Under the pieces are notes generated by a model, which saw only the letters and a list, made by a program, of their open reading frames with translations, was not told the origin of the DNA and searched no databases. DNA of 64,000 bases from Bradyrhizobium archetypum (GTDB lineage Bacteria > Pseudomonadota > Alphaproteobacteria > Rhizobiales > Xanthobacteraceae), in the NCBI RefSeq assembly GCF_013114835.1, contig NZ_JAAVLW010000011.1, positions 124,001-188,000 on the forward strand, given 5' to 3'. Below, piece after piece: positions 12,805 through 21,442 of this stretch; positions within the stretch are counted from its first letter, which is position 1, and every line of letters begins with the position of its first letter. Made by a program: the position numbers and the translations under genes.

Positions 12805-14076
12805 TCAGGAAGCCGCGCGCTCCGCACCTTCGTATAGTCGCGACCGCAGCGACTTTGCGGAATCGTTTGGCAGCAGCGTTGCGACGGTAACCATCGGCTC
12901 CGACCGCGTGTCGCGATTGCCGTGGCTGGTATGACGCATCACGCTCGACAGCCGTCGCGCGATGGTGTGGGCGGTTTTCAGGTCGGCCTCGGCAAAGACC
13001 ACGACGACCGAGCCGTCGTCCTGGGCGGCGCCGAAATCCATCCGCCGCATCAGGCGGCTGATGATCCGCGCGCCGTCGAATTGCGCGCGGGGATGTTCGG
13101 GATCAAACGCAAAGCGTGCCACCGACAATCCGCCGCCGCGCTGCTGCGTCTGGTAGATGGCGCGGGCAAAGTCGCGCTCGAAGACTTCCGGGGTGAGCAG
13201 GCCGGTCCGCGCGTCGATCAGGCCATCGGCGTCGATGGCCTTCAGTGTGCGGCTCAGATGGGCCTCAAAGGCGTGCTGGCGTATCAACGGCAGCGCCGTC
13301 GCAGCCACCTGCGCGGCGTCGCCGGAGATGATCTCGAGGTTCGGCAGGTCGTAGGCGGGCGCCAGGTCGCCTGCCGTCACCACGACCGGAAGATTGCGGA
13401 AGCGGGCGTCCTCCGTCAGAACGGTGAGGAATGCGTCGATCACGCGCAGACTGAAACCTTCGCCGAGCACGACGCCGTCGATGTCACGGCTGTTGAGATG
13501 CTTGGCGGCTGCCTCGATCGACAGCGCGCCGACCACGCCGGTGCGCTCGCCAAGCGCGACCGACAGCGCCGGATAGGCTCCGCCGCGGCCGATCAGCAGC
13601 ACGGTCGCGTCGCGCGCCGGATCGATCTGCGACAGCGCCATCGGCATCGCCGGCACCAGTCGACGCATCACGGTCGCATGCAACGAGCGCACGCGCAGCG
13701 CTGCCCGCAGCCGCGCCGCCAGCCGGTCGGCGCCGCCTCGAGTTTGCGAGATTTGGGCTTGCGAGACTTGCGTATGCGAGATTTGGCTCTGAAAGAACGG
13801 AATGACGTTGTCCGGAACTGAACTCACTGGATCGACCGCAATCAGCGGCAGATAGGGCTGCCGCGACGCGACCCGCGCTGCCAGCGCCGCCAGTCCGGCT
13901 TGATCTGTCGTGGAGGCAGCGGCCAGCACGGCGGCCGGCTGCACCTGTTCGACCGCGCGCGGCGCATCCGCCCACTCGGTCTCGATCACCGGAAACAGCT
14001 TCGCAACGTCGAGCGTGGCGGCAAAGGACGACCGTCTCACGGTCGATACGATGAGGATCGGACCTTGCTGGGACAT
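12805..14076 (-). CDS. PleD-like protein with a degenerate GGDEF domain
   Basis: A 423-residue soluble protein. The first 300 residues have the alternating pattern of receiver-like folds (LIVSTVRRSSFAATL at the start; VVVTAGDLAPAYDLPNLEIISG near 240). From about 285 it resembles a diguanylate cyclase: DARTGLLTPEVFERDFARA, then a helix with FDGARIISRLMRRMDFGAAQDDGSVVVVF where GG(D/E)EF should stand. The signature and metal ligands are missing, so catalysis is unlikely; c-di-GMP/GTP sensing or a scaffold role is possible. Residues 97-112 (SQISHTQVSQAQISQ) come from a three-copy 15-base DNA repeat. It ends 89 bases from the gene transcribed before it, an AMP-ligase-like gene that also lacks its signature. 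Confidence 0.7.
   Translation of the reverse strand: MSQQGPILIVSTVRRSSFAATLDVAKLFPVIETEWADAPRAVEQVQPAAVLAAASTTDQAGLAALAARVASRQPYLPLIAVDPVSSVPDNVIPFFQSQISHTQVSQAQISQTRGGADRLAARLRAALRVRSLHATVMRRLVPAMPMALSQIDPARDATVLLIGRGGAYPALSVALGERTGVVGALSIEAAAKHLNSRDIDGVVLGEGFSLRVIDAFLTVLTEDARFRNLPVVVTAGDLAPAYDLPNLEIISGDAAQVAATALPLIRQHAFEAHLSRTLKAIDADGLIDARTGLLTPEVFERDFARAIYQTQQRGGGLSVARFAFDPEHPRAQFDGARIISRLMRRMDFGAAQDDGSVVVVFAEADLKTAHTIARRLSSVMRHTSHGNRDTRSEPMVTVATLLPNDSAKSLRSRLYEGAERAAS
13746..13790. repeat. Three tandem 15-base units inside the GGDEF-like gene
   Basis: GCGAGATTTGGGCTT, GCGAGACTTGCGTAT and GCGAGATTTGGCTCT follow each other without a gap and keep the frame (five residues each, pattern (S/T)Q(I/V)S(H/Q)). 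In-frame expansion or loss by slippage would change linker length without breaking the protein. Confidence 0.85.
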
Positions 14077-14164
14077 CTTGAGAACTCGGATCAGGCGCGT
14101 CTGGAGCCACGATCCTAGTTTGCGGCACTTAATGCGCCGTCAACGGGCGCCCGCCGGCGGCCTC

Positions 14165-15670
14165 TCAGGCGGCGCTGCTTCGATCCCGAAATGCTTCCAC
14201 CATCAATGGGTTGAGGCCGAGTTCTGCCAGCGCGTCCCGGGCGCGTGCGTTGTCAAGCGCGCGGCCGGCGAGCCGGTGGCCGCTCAGGCGGTCGGGCAGC
14301 GCGGTCAGGAGCGCGCCCTGGCCGAGCCGCCGCGCCCATTCTTGCAAGTCCTGCGCGAGGAACCGGTAGCCGCCGACGGCCATGACGCCAGAGGGCGGCG
14401 CGGTGATATTGATCGCGCCGGTTGCGCGGTCGATGCGCGCCGCATAATCCGTATCGACGAAGTCCCGCGGCGGTGACGCGACCATAGAGTCGCTCGGCGG
14501 CGGAGGTGGCGCATAGGCCGCGACCGGCACCATCGGCCCGCGCAATCCCAGCGTGCCGCGCGGCGTCAACAGGATCTCGCCGGCGATCGAGGATCCCGGC
14601 AGTTCGCGTGGTGCCCCATGGGGACCAGGCTTGATGAGGGCCGGCGAGCCATCTTCCGCGATCCGGCGCGCGCCGAACAAGCCGGCCTCGCCGAACAGAT
14701 AGACGTCCGTCAGCGTCGCCTGTTTCGCCGTCCAGCATGCGCTGGAGCCGACCTGCTCCGGCGTGCGCCACAGGCCGACGACGTTGCGCAGACTTGGCAT
14801 CCGCGCGGCGAGGTCCATTTCATCCAGCCGCAGCGCCAGTTGAGCGGGCGCCATCAGCGTGTCACAGGCCTGTTCGTTGATCTGCTGTTCCAGCACTTCC
14901 TCATCGAACGGATGGTGCAGGACCAGTGTTCCACCGGACAGCAGCCACACCGCCAGAGAAGAGGCGAGGCCGGCAAACGACATCGGCGAGAACGCCGACA
15001 GGACGGTTGCGCCCTGCGGCACGTCGCTTTCGAGTGTCATGGCAAGACCACCGGCAATCAGGCCGAGATGGGCGCGCGGGACCGGCCGGAAACCGTCCGC
15101 GGTGACGTCGAACGAAATCAGCGCTGCCTTGCGGCCGTCCTGGATCACGGCGCGCGCGGTCGGGGATTCTCGGAAGATGGCATTGTCGAGCGAGGCCATG
15201 CCTTCCGGCAGGTCGCTGCCGAAGCCGCAGACGTGGCGGATCGAGAACGCTTCGGCGGCGGCGTTCATCGCGAGATCCGAATAGATCACGCCGTCGATCT
15301 TGCTCATGGTCACGATCGCCCGCGCGGCGGTGCGATTGAGCGCCATGGTTAATTCCGATTGCCGCCAGAGCAGCGGCAGCACCGCGACGACGAGGCCGGC
15401 GCGGAACGCGGCGAGCACGGTGAGCGCGAATTCAATGGTGTTCGGCAGTTGGACCGCGATCACCGAATTCGACGGCAAGCCGGATTCGATGAAGTGCGCC
15501 GCCAGCGACGAGATCATGCGATCGGCCTGTGCGAAGGTCAGGCGCTTCGGCGGCTGGCCGGTGATGCGCTGCTTGTTGAGCGGATCGACCAGCGCCAGCG
15601 CATCCGGCTGCCGTGCCAGGTTCCGTTTGAACAACGTATCGAGCGTTGGCGAAGCGGTGGGCTGGGTCAC
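14165..15670 (-). CDS. AMP-dependent synthetase/ligase-like protein with degenerate motifs
   Basis: A 501-residue member of the ANL superfamily (acyl-CoA synthetases, adenylation enzymes). N-terminal LTFAQADRMISSLAAHFIESGLPSN and VAVQLPNTIEFALTVLAAFRAG-type text are clear. The ATP-binding signature (T)SGTTGxPKG, expected near 185-200, reads FDVTADGFRPVPRAH, lacking the Gly/Ser/Thr-rich loop and Lys. The C-terminal catalytic lysine segment is also not recognisable, ending instead in an Ala/Arg-rich stretch. The fold is probably intact, with the adenylating chemistry lost or altered. It lies directly upstream of the degenerate GGDEF-like gene on the same strand and downstream of a peptide-binding protein gene. 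Confidence 0.75.
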   Translation of the reverse strand: MTQPTASPTLDTLFKRNLARQPDALALVDPLNKQRITGQPPKRLTFAQADRMISSLAAHFIESGLPSNSVIAVQLPNTIEFALTVLAAFRAGLVVAVLPLLWRQSELTMALNRTAARAIVTMSKIDGVIYSDLAMNAAAEAFSIRHVCGFGSDLPEGMASLDNAIFRESPTARAVIQDGRKAALISFDVTADGFRPVPRAHLGLIAGGLAMTLESDVPQGATVLSAFSPMSFAGLASSLAVWLLSGGTLVLHHPFDEEVLEQQINEQACDTLMAPAQLALRLDEMDLAARMPSLRNVVGLWRTPEQVGSSACWTAKQATLTDVYLFGEAGLFGARRIAEDGSPALIKPGPHGAPRELPGSSIAGEILLTPRGTLGLRGPMVPVAAYAPPPPPSDSMVASPPRDFVDTDYAARIDRATGAINITAPPSGVMAVGGYRFLAQDLQEWARRLGQGALLTALPDRLSGHRLAGRALDNARARDALAELGLNPLMVEAFRDRSSAA

Positions 15671-15713
15671 GGTTACCTTGGCTCTGTCACGAGGGTCGCA
15701 CCACTTGGCGAGT

Positions 15714-17573
15714 TCACTTGGCTTGCGGCTTCTGCCACCAGGTTTCCGGCAGGTAGCCTGATAGCGCAGTCGATGCAGGTGTTTCTATCCGATTCCACCG
15801 GGCAATCCATTGTTCCTGCACGTTAAACACAGGGATCGCGTAGAAACCTGACATCAGGACGCGGTCGAGTGCCCGCACGGCGGAGACGAAGGCCGGGCGC
15901 TCGCGCGCCTCGAGCAGCGCCGCAATCAGGGCGTCGATGGTGGGCTCCTTGGCGCCCATGTAATTCCGCGTGCCAGGAATGTCGGCGGCCTGGCTGCCCC
16001 AGTAAAACGATTGCTCGTTACCGGGGGACAGCGATTGATCCCAGCGGTTCTGCAGCATGTCGAATTCGTAGCCGAGCCGGCGCTGGTCAAACTGCACGGG
16101 ATCGACCGCGCGCACGCTGGCCTCGATGCCGGCGCGCCTGAGGTCGCGCTGATAGGCCAGCGCGATGCGCTCCTGGTCGCGCGTCGTCACCAGGATCTCG
16201 AAAGTTAGCGGCGCCTTGGTCGAACGCTGTCGCAGCACGGCGCCGTCGAGGTCGTAGCCCGCCTCCGACAGCAGGCCCAGCGCTTGGCGTAACGTCGTGC
16301 GGTCGCGACCCGATCCGTCGGTGACGGGCAGGCGATAGCTGCCGTCGAGAATGTCAGACCGAATGCGATCGGCGAACGGCTTCAAGAGCTCGCGCTCGTG
16401 CTCGTCGGCGGGACGGCCATAGGCGGAAAGTTCGGACCCTGCGAAGAAACCCGCCGCGCGTGTGTAGAGCCCGAAAAAATAATTGCGGTTGATCCACTCG
16501 AAATCGAACAGCAACGTCAGCGCCTGCCGCACGCGGATGTCTGAGAACACCGGCCGCCGCGTGTTGAAGACCAGGAATTCCGACGGCTGCGGCATGCCGG
16601 TCCTGATGGTGTCGCGGATTACTTCGCCGTTGCGGGCCGCCGGGAAATCATAGCCGTCGTGCCAGCGCAGCGGTTCGTGCTCGACGCGAAAGTCGTAGAG
16701 GCCGCGCTTGAACGCCTCGAACTGCCCGTTGGACTCGCGGTAGAAGTCGAGCCTGATCTCGTCGAAGTTCCATAGGCCCCGATTTACCGGCAGGTCGCGG
16801 CCCCAATAATCGGGATTGCGGGTCAGCGTGACGCTGGCCCCCGGCTTGACCGCGCTGACGCGATACGGCCCGGAACCGACCGGTCCGGTCATTGTGGTTT
16901 CTTCGAATGTCGCGGAATCGACCGCGTGGCGCGGCAAGACCGGCATCAGGCCGAGGATCAGGGGAAGTTCGCGGTCATTGGCACCGCCGAAATCGAACCG
17001 CACGGTGAGCGGGTCGGGCGCCTCGGCCTTTGCGACCTTGGAATAATACTGGCGGTGATTGGGACGGCCCTTGTCGCGCAGCAAGGCCCACGAGAATAGG
17101 ACGTCATCGGCCGTAACAGACTTGCCATCGGCGAAGCGCGCTCTGGGATCGAGATGGAAGGTGACATAGCTTCGCGCATCGTCAGTCTCGACGCTCCTGG
17201 CCAGCAGGCCATAGAGCGTGAAAGCCTCGTCATTGCCGCGCGTCATCAGGCTCTCGACCACAAAGCCCCTGATTTGCTGTATCGCAAGGCCGCGGACGAT
17301 CAGGGGATTGAGGCTGTCGAAGGTTCCGAGGGCGCCCCATATCAGCCGCCCGCCCTTCGGCGCATCGGGGTTGGCGTAGGGCATATGCGCGAAACCGGCG
17401 GGTAGGGCGGGCCCGCCATGCATCGCCAGCGCATGGCTTTCGGCCGCCTTTGCCTCGCTGGCTGGGGCGGCCAGCATCACACCCAAAGCGAGGGACATGC
17501 CGGCCAGCACACGCAGCCGGATAGGCCCGTGGACGGGCATAGGCGGGCGGCGATTTGATTCGAAAATTCGCAC
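15714..17573 (-). CDS. Extracellular solute-binding protein, family 5 (oligopeptide ABC type, YejA-like)
   Basis: A 619-residue periplasmic binding protein. A signal peptide occupies about residues 18-45 (LRVLAGMSLALGVMLAAPAS...AKA). The mature part shows the cluster C features of peptide/nickel binders: YANPDAPKGGRLIWG, LNPLIVRG, GKSVTADDVLFSW, VGSGPYRV and SDIRVRQALTLLFDFEW. The last two are close to the YejA/MppA branch, used for peptides or peptide antibiotics and murein peptides. No permease or ATPase genes sit next to it, so its transporter partner is encoded elsewhere. The GTG at 17573 gives an extended N-terminus; an in-frame ATG at 17540 is equally likely. Confidence 0.88.
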   Translation of the reverse strand: MRIFESNRRPPMPVHGPIRLRVLAGMSLALGVMLAAPASEAKAAESHALAMHGGPALPAGFAHMPYANPDAPKGGRLIWGALGTFDSLNPLIVRGLAIQQIRGFVVESLMTRGNDEAFTLYGLLARSVETDDARSYVTFHLDPRARFADGKSVTADDVLFSWALLRDKGRPNHRQYYSKVAKAEAPDPLTVRFDFGGANDRELPLILGLMPVLPRHAVDSATFEETTMTGPVGSGPYRVSAVKPGASVTLTRNPDYWGRDLPVNRGLWNFDEIRLDFYRESNGQFEAFKRGLYDFRVEHEPLRWHDGYDFPAARNGEVIRDTIRTGMPQPSEFLVFNTRRPVFSDIRVRQALTLLFDFEWINRNYFFGLYTRAAGFFAGSELSAYGRPADEHERELLKPFADRIRSDILDGSYRLPVTDGSGRDRTTLRQALGLLSEAGYDLDGAVLRQRSTKAPLTFEILVTTRDQERIALAYQRDLRRAGIEASVRAVDPVQFDQRRLGYEFDMLQNRWDQSLSPGNEQSFYWGSQAADIPGTRNYMGAKEPTIDALIAALLEARERPAFVSAVRALDRVLMSGFYAIPVFNVQEQWIARWNRIETPASTALSGYLPETWWQKPQAK

Positions 17574-17802
17574 GAGGAAAGCTTTACCATAGGCTCTGGC
17601 CTCGGCCTGCGGGGAATGTCAAAGATGCTTGTCGGCATTGATCTTTTCGCCTGCCGCTGTATTGAAGGCGGGCGATTGAAAGCGGCGGGAACGCCTGTCA
17701 CGTATCCGCCTCAATTGCCAACGAGACAGCCGCCTCAGCGCGGGTAGAGGTGTCGGTGCCTGTAGCGGTTTCGGGCGCTCCGTTCAGAAAGGGTTTTCCG
17801 CA

Positions 17803-18588
17803 ATGAATTTCCGTGTCTTGGCTGGGTCAGTCCGGCCGCGTGGGCAGATTTTGGCCTTGTTGGCGGCCTCGGCATTGTCGGCAGGTTTGATCGCTTCGGG
17901 CGCACAAGCCCAGCAGACTGCGCCGGCGCCTGGCGCTCCGAAGGCGGCTCCGAAGGCCGCTCCCAAGGCTCCCGCCAGTCCCCCCGCTGCACAAGCCCCG
18001 CCGGCTGGCGCTCCCGCCGGCGCGCCGCCGCCGCAGGAACAGCAGGTCCAGTTGATCTATGCCCCCTGGACCAAGTTCTGCCTCAAGGGCCAGGAAGCCG
18101 GCGCCAAGCAGGTTTGCTTCACCGGCAAGGACGGCCGCATCGAGTCGGGTCAGCCCGTCATCGCCGCCGTCATCATCGAGCCGGAAGGCGAGCCGAAGAA
18201 GCTCCTGCGCGTGACCCTTCCGCTCGGCATGCAGCTCGTGCACGGAACCCGGATCATCGTTGACAGCAACCCGCCGCAGCAGAGCCCCTACGTCATCTGC
18301 TTCCAAAACGGTTGCATGTCCGATTACGAAGCAACCCCCGAGCTGATCGCCAACCTGAAGAAGGGCCAGAATCTCATTGTTCAGGCGATCAATTCCAACG
18401 GTGCGCCGCTGACGCTGCCGCTGCCGCTCTCCGGTGAATTCGCCAAGGCCTATGACGGCCCGCCGACCGATCCGAAGCAGTTCGAAGAGAATCAGAAGAA
18501 GCTGCAGGAAGAGCTGCAAAAGCGCGCCGAAGAGCAGCGCAAGAAGCTCGAGGGCGCGGGTGCCGCTGCCAATCCAGCGGCGAAGTAA
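17803..18588 (+). CDS. Invasion-associated locus B (IalB) family secreted protein
   Basis: A 261-residue protein with a signal peptide (about 1-36, cleavage near AQAQQ), an Ala/Pro/Lys-rich linker (about 38-78) and an IalB domain (about 80-225) with WTKFCLKGQ, KQVCFTGKDG, LPLGMQLVHGTRI and PYVICFQNGCMSDYEA. The paired cysteines suggest disulfides in the periplasm. The C-terminus (about 225-261) is a charged helical, coiled-coil-like tail (QKKLQEELQKRAEEQRKKL). IalB was named in Bartonella; in free-living and symbiotic Rhizobiales the family is common with no fixed role. Followed by a strong intrinsic terminator. Confidence 0.9.
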   Translation: MNFRVLAGSVRPRGQILALLAASALSAGLIASGAQAQQTAPAPGAPKAAPKAAPKAPASPPAAQAPPAGAPAGAPPPQEQQVQLIYAPWTKFCLKGQEAGAKQVCFTGKDGRIESGQPVIAAVIIEPEGEPKKLLRVTLPLGMQLVHGTRIIVDSNPPQQSPYVICFQNGCMSDYEATPELIANLKKGQNLIVQAINSNGAPLTLPLPLSGEFAKAYDGPPTDPKQFEENQKKLQEELQKRAEEQRKKLEGAGAAANPAAK

Positions 18589-18613
18589 GCCCTCGCACAG
18601 AGCGAGAAAACAC

Positions 18614-18643
18614 AAAAGGCGCCCGACCAGGGCGCCTTTTTTG
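18614..18643 (+). terminator. Rho-independent terminator of the IalB-family gene
   Basis: AAAAGGCGCC and GGCGCCTTTT form a perfect 10-bp stem with loop CGACCAG, followed by TTGTT. The A-run on the other side lets it serve the convergent hspQ gene as well. Confidence 0.9.
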
Positions 18644-18659
18644 TTGCGGGCAGAAATAA

Positions 18660-18992
18660 CTAATTCAGCGACGGATTTCGCGGGCGATAGCCGCCGGACT
18701 TGTCCTTCACGAAGATCTCGGCGACCTGCGAATGCCGGATCGGTTCGCCCGAATCGTCCGGCAGCAGGTTTTGCTCGGAGACATAGGCGACGTATTCGGA
18801 CTCCGAGTTTTCCGCGAGCAAATGATAGAACGGCTGATCCTTGTGAGGCCGAACTTCCTCGGGGATCGACAGCCACCATTCCTCGGTATTGTTGAATTCC
18901 GGATCGATATCGAAAATCACGCCCCGGAATGAGAACACCCGGTGGCGGACGATCTGCCCGATCTGAAATTTGGCGGTGCGCGCTTTGATCAT
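18660..18992 (-). CDS. hspQ: Heat shock protein HspQ
   Basis: A 110-residue protein of the HspQ (YccV) family, hemimethylated-DNA-binding-like fold. In enterobacteria HspQ is a Lon specificity-enhancing factor and Lon substrate. Typical segments are FQIGQIVRHRVFSFRGVIFDIDPEF, then EEWW, PFYHLLAEN and YVSEQNL. It begins MIKARTAKF, and the length fits the family. Its end faces the IalB-family gene across a shared terminator. No obvious heat-shock element was recognised in the 123 bases before the AEC transporter gene. Confidence 0.92.
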   Translation of the reverse strand: MIKARTAKFQIGQIVRHRVFSFRGVIFDIDPEFNNTEEWWLSIPEEVRPHKDQPFYHLLAENSESEYVAYVSEQNLLPDDSGEPIRHSQVAEIFVKDKSGGYRPRNPSLN

Positions 18993-19115
18993 GTCCCGTC
19001 GAATAGACCATGATTGTGGCCGATGCTAGAGGCATTAGAACGAATTAACCTTTACATGTGGTGGCCGCATCCGCCGCCATGCCCGTGAAATTACTGATGA
19101 AAAGACGTTTTCGAG

Positions 19116-20069
19116 ATGGCCGACATCCTCAACCTCGCGCTTCCCTATTTCGGCCTAATCTTCATCGGCTTCGCCTGCGGCAAGACGCGGGGCTTGCCGG
19201 AATCGGGCCTCGCCTGGATGAACTTCTTCCTGCTCTACGTCTCGCTGCCGGCGCTGTTGTTTCGCATCATGTCGGAGACGCCGTTTTCCGAACTGAACAA
19301 CCCGCCATTCCTGATCGCGACCACGCTGGCGACCGTGAGCGCCTTCGTGCTTGCCATGGTGGCAGGCCGCATCATCGGCGAGTTGTCGCTGCGCAAGGCT
19401 ACGATCGCAGGCCTTGCTGGTGCTTACGGCAATATCGGCTATATGGGACCGGGACTGGCGCTGGCGGTGCTCGGCGCCAAGGCGGCGGCGCCGACCGCGC
19501 TGATCTTCTGCTGCGACAGCATTTTCCTGTTCACGATCGTGCCGCTATTGATGGCGCTGACTGATCGCAAGCATCCGTCGTTCGTGCACGCCATCGGCGT
19601 CGCCGCGCGGCAGATCGTGCTCAACCCGCTGATCATGTCGGCCGCCGCAGGGGCGCTTGTCGCGGCATTGCACATTCAGTTGCCGGTCGCCGTCGACAGG
19701 ACGCTGCTGTTTCTGCAGAACGCTGCGGCCCCGACCGCGCTGTTCGTGCTCGGCGTCACCGTGGCACTGCGGCCCTTCGATCGGGTGCCCTGGGAAGTGC
19801 CCGGCGTGATCGCGATCAAGCTCTTGATCCATCCGCTCATCGTATTCGGGCTGATGCTGCTGTTCGGCCCGTTCGCGCAGCCGTGGGCTGCGACCGCGGT
19901 GCTGATGGCCGCGCTGCCGCCCGCGCTGAACGTGTTCGTGATGGCCCGGCAGAACAACACCTGGATCGAGCCGGCGTCGGTGGCGGTTCTGATCGGAACC
20001 TTCGCCTCCGTGGTCACGCTGACCTGCGTGATGTGGTTCATCCAGAGCGGACGGCTGGCGTTTCCGTAA
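19116..20069 (+). CDS. AEC family (auxin efflux carrier) transporter
   Basis: A 317-residue integral membrane protein with about ten hydrophobic helices, as in the AEC family of the BART superfamily. It starts at MADILNLALPYFGLIFIGFACG, and GAYGNIGYMGPGLAL in helix 4 is the typical unwound-helix region. The second half repeats the five-helix arrangement (PTALFVLGVTVALRP, LPPALNVFVMARQ). Bacterial members export or import small organic acids such as malonate or malate; despite the name, auxin transport is not implied. It stands alone between divergent hspQ and a convergent hydroxylase gene. Confidence 0.92.
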   Translation: MADILNLALPYFGLIFIGFACGKTRGLPESGLAWMNFFLLYVSLPALLFRIMSETPFSELNNPPFLIATTLATVSAFVLAMVAGRIIGELSLRKATIAGLAGAYGNIGYMGPGLALAVLGAKAAAPTALIFCCDSIFLFTIVPLLMALTDRKHPSFVHAIGVAARQIVLNPLIMSAAAGALVAALHIQLPVAVDRTLLFLQNAAAPTALFVLGVTVALRPFDRVPWEVPGVIAIKLLIHPLIVFGLMLLFGPFAQPWAATAVLMAALPPALNVFVMARQNNTWIEPASVAVLIGTFASVVTLTCVMWFIQSGRLAFP

Positions 20070-20156
20070 GTGTGGCGCGGAGATACAAAATCGCGAAAAC
20101 AACCCCATGCAAAGTAGAGTTGGAAGAGGTCGCAGCCCTCACGCTGGCGTCCCGAG

Positions 20157-21347
20157 CTAGCTCACGCGCCTCCAGGTCGGCGCCAGCCCTTCGCGCATCG
20201 CGAGCCGCCGCAGCGGGCCGAACGAGCCGAGCAGGTGCATGCCCGCCGCGCGCAGCGATTGCATGGGCAGGAAATCGCTGAGCAGGGAGCGGTTGGCGAC
20301 ATCGATGGCGATCAGGCGGCTTGCGACGTCGGCACGGCGGGCGGATTGATAGCGCGCCAGTACCACCGGCGAACCCGGATCTTCGCCGCGCGAGATCGCA
20401 TCGCCGGCGATCTCGGCGATGTCAGCCGCATCGCGCAACCCCATGTTGAGCCCCTGCGCGCCGATCGGCGGCACTACATGGGCGGACTCACCGACCAGCG
20501 CGACACGATGGCTGGCGAATTGCTCGGGACGCTCGATCGTTAGCGGAAACAGGTTGCGGCCGGCTTCGACCTGAACGCGGCCGAGAATGGAGTGTGACTG
20601 CTTTTCTGCGGCTTCGGACAATTCATCATCGCTGAGCGACATCAGCCGCTCGGCTTCCCTGGTCGCCGAAACCCACACCACGCTGCAGCGATCGCCCGGC
20701 AGCGGGACAAATACGCAGGGGCCTTGCGTGGTGTGAAACTCGGTGGAGACGCCGTTGTGCGGCCGCGAATGGGCGACGTTGAACGTCAGCGCCGACTGAT
20801 GCAGGTCGCGCCGGCTGGTCCTGATGCCGGCCGCTTCGCGGGACGGCGATCGCCGGCCGTCGGCGCCGATCACCAGTCGGGCGCCAAGCTTCTCGCGCTT
20901 GCTGGTGCTGACGGTAACGAAATCGTCCTGCGGATCGATCGTTGCCGCCTCATCGTCCAGCCGGATCAGGTTCGAAACCTCGGCGGCGCGTTCTTCCAGG
21001 GCGACCATCAGCGAACGGTTGTCGATGTTGTAGCCGAACTGTTCGAGCCCGATCTCGTCCGAGGTGAAGCGCACCTCGGGTGCACGGATCAGCCGGCCGG
21101 TGTCGTCGACGAGGCGCATGGTCCGCAAGGCGGCGGCCTTGTCCCGGCAGCGGGGCCAGACGTCCAGACGTTCGAGCAGATCGGTGGAAGCCCCCAGCAG
21201 CGCCGTGGTGCGGTTGTCGGCATAGGGGGCGCGGCGTGCGAGCAGGGCGGTCTTCGCGCCGGTCACGGCCAGTGCGATTGCCGCGGTCAACCCCGCCGGC
21301 CCGCCGCCTATCACGGTGGCGTCATAAACTTGCGATGCATCGTTCAT
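20157..21347 (-). CDS. UbiH/UbiF family FAD-dependent hydroxylase
   Basis: A 396-residue class A flavoprotein monooxygenase. The Rossmann FAD motif VIGGGPAGLTAAIAL starts near residue 12, the DG motif appears as VIGADGRRSPSR, and the second FAD/ribityl motif as ALVGESAHVVPPIGAQGLNMGLRDA. The last, with GAQGLN.G, is the ubiquinone-biosynthesis hydroxylase signature. It most likely hydroxylates the ring of a ubiquinone precursor (in alphaproteobacteria several UbiH/F/L/M variants share the job), so the exact carbon cannot be told from sequence. Divergently arranged with pcs, 95 bases apart. Confidence 0.87.
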   Translation of the reverse strand: MNDASQVYDATVIGGGPAGLTAAIALAVTGAKTALLARRAPYADNRTTALLGASTDLLERLDVWPRCRDKAAALRTMRLVDDTGRLIRAPEVRFTSDEIGLEQFGYNIDNRSLMVALEERAAEVSNLIRLDDEAATIDPQDDFVTVSTSKREKLGARLVIGADGRRSPSREAAGIRTSRRDLHQSALTFNVAHSRPHNGVSTEFHTTQGPCVFVPLPGDRCSVVWVSATREAERLMSLSDDELSEAAEKQSHSILGRVQVEAGRNLFPLTIERPEQFASHRVALVGESAHVVPPIGAQGLNMGLRDAADIAEIAGDAISRGEDPGSPVVLARYQSARRADVASRLIAIDVANRSLLSDFLPMQSLRAAGMHLLGSFGPLRRLAMREGLAPTWRRVS

Positions 21348-21442
21348 ATTGGGACAATTGACGTTCGGGCCGGCATTTTCAAGCCATCAACCGGCCGAAA
21401 TGTTTCCGCCCAATCGCGCGGCGGAACGCCGCAAGCGCCGAT

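Noticed and set aside
13746..13790. Tandem units considered as a CRISPR-like array
   Set aside because: Units are 15 bases without spacers and lie in frame inside a gene. No CRISPR array or cas gene was seen in the window.
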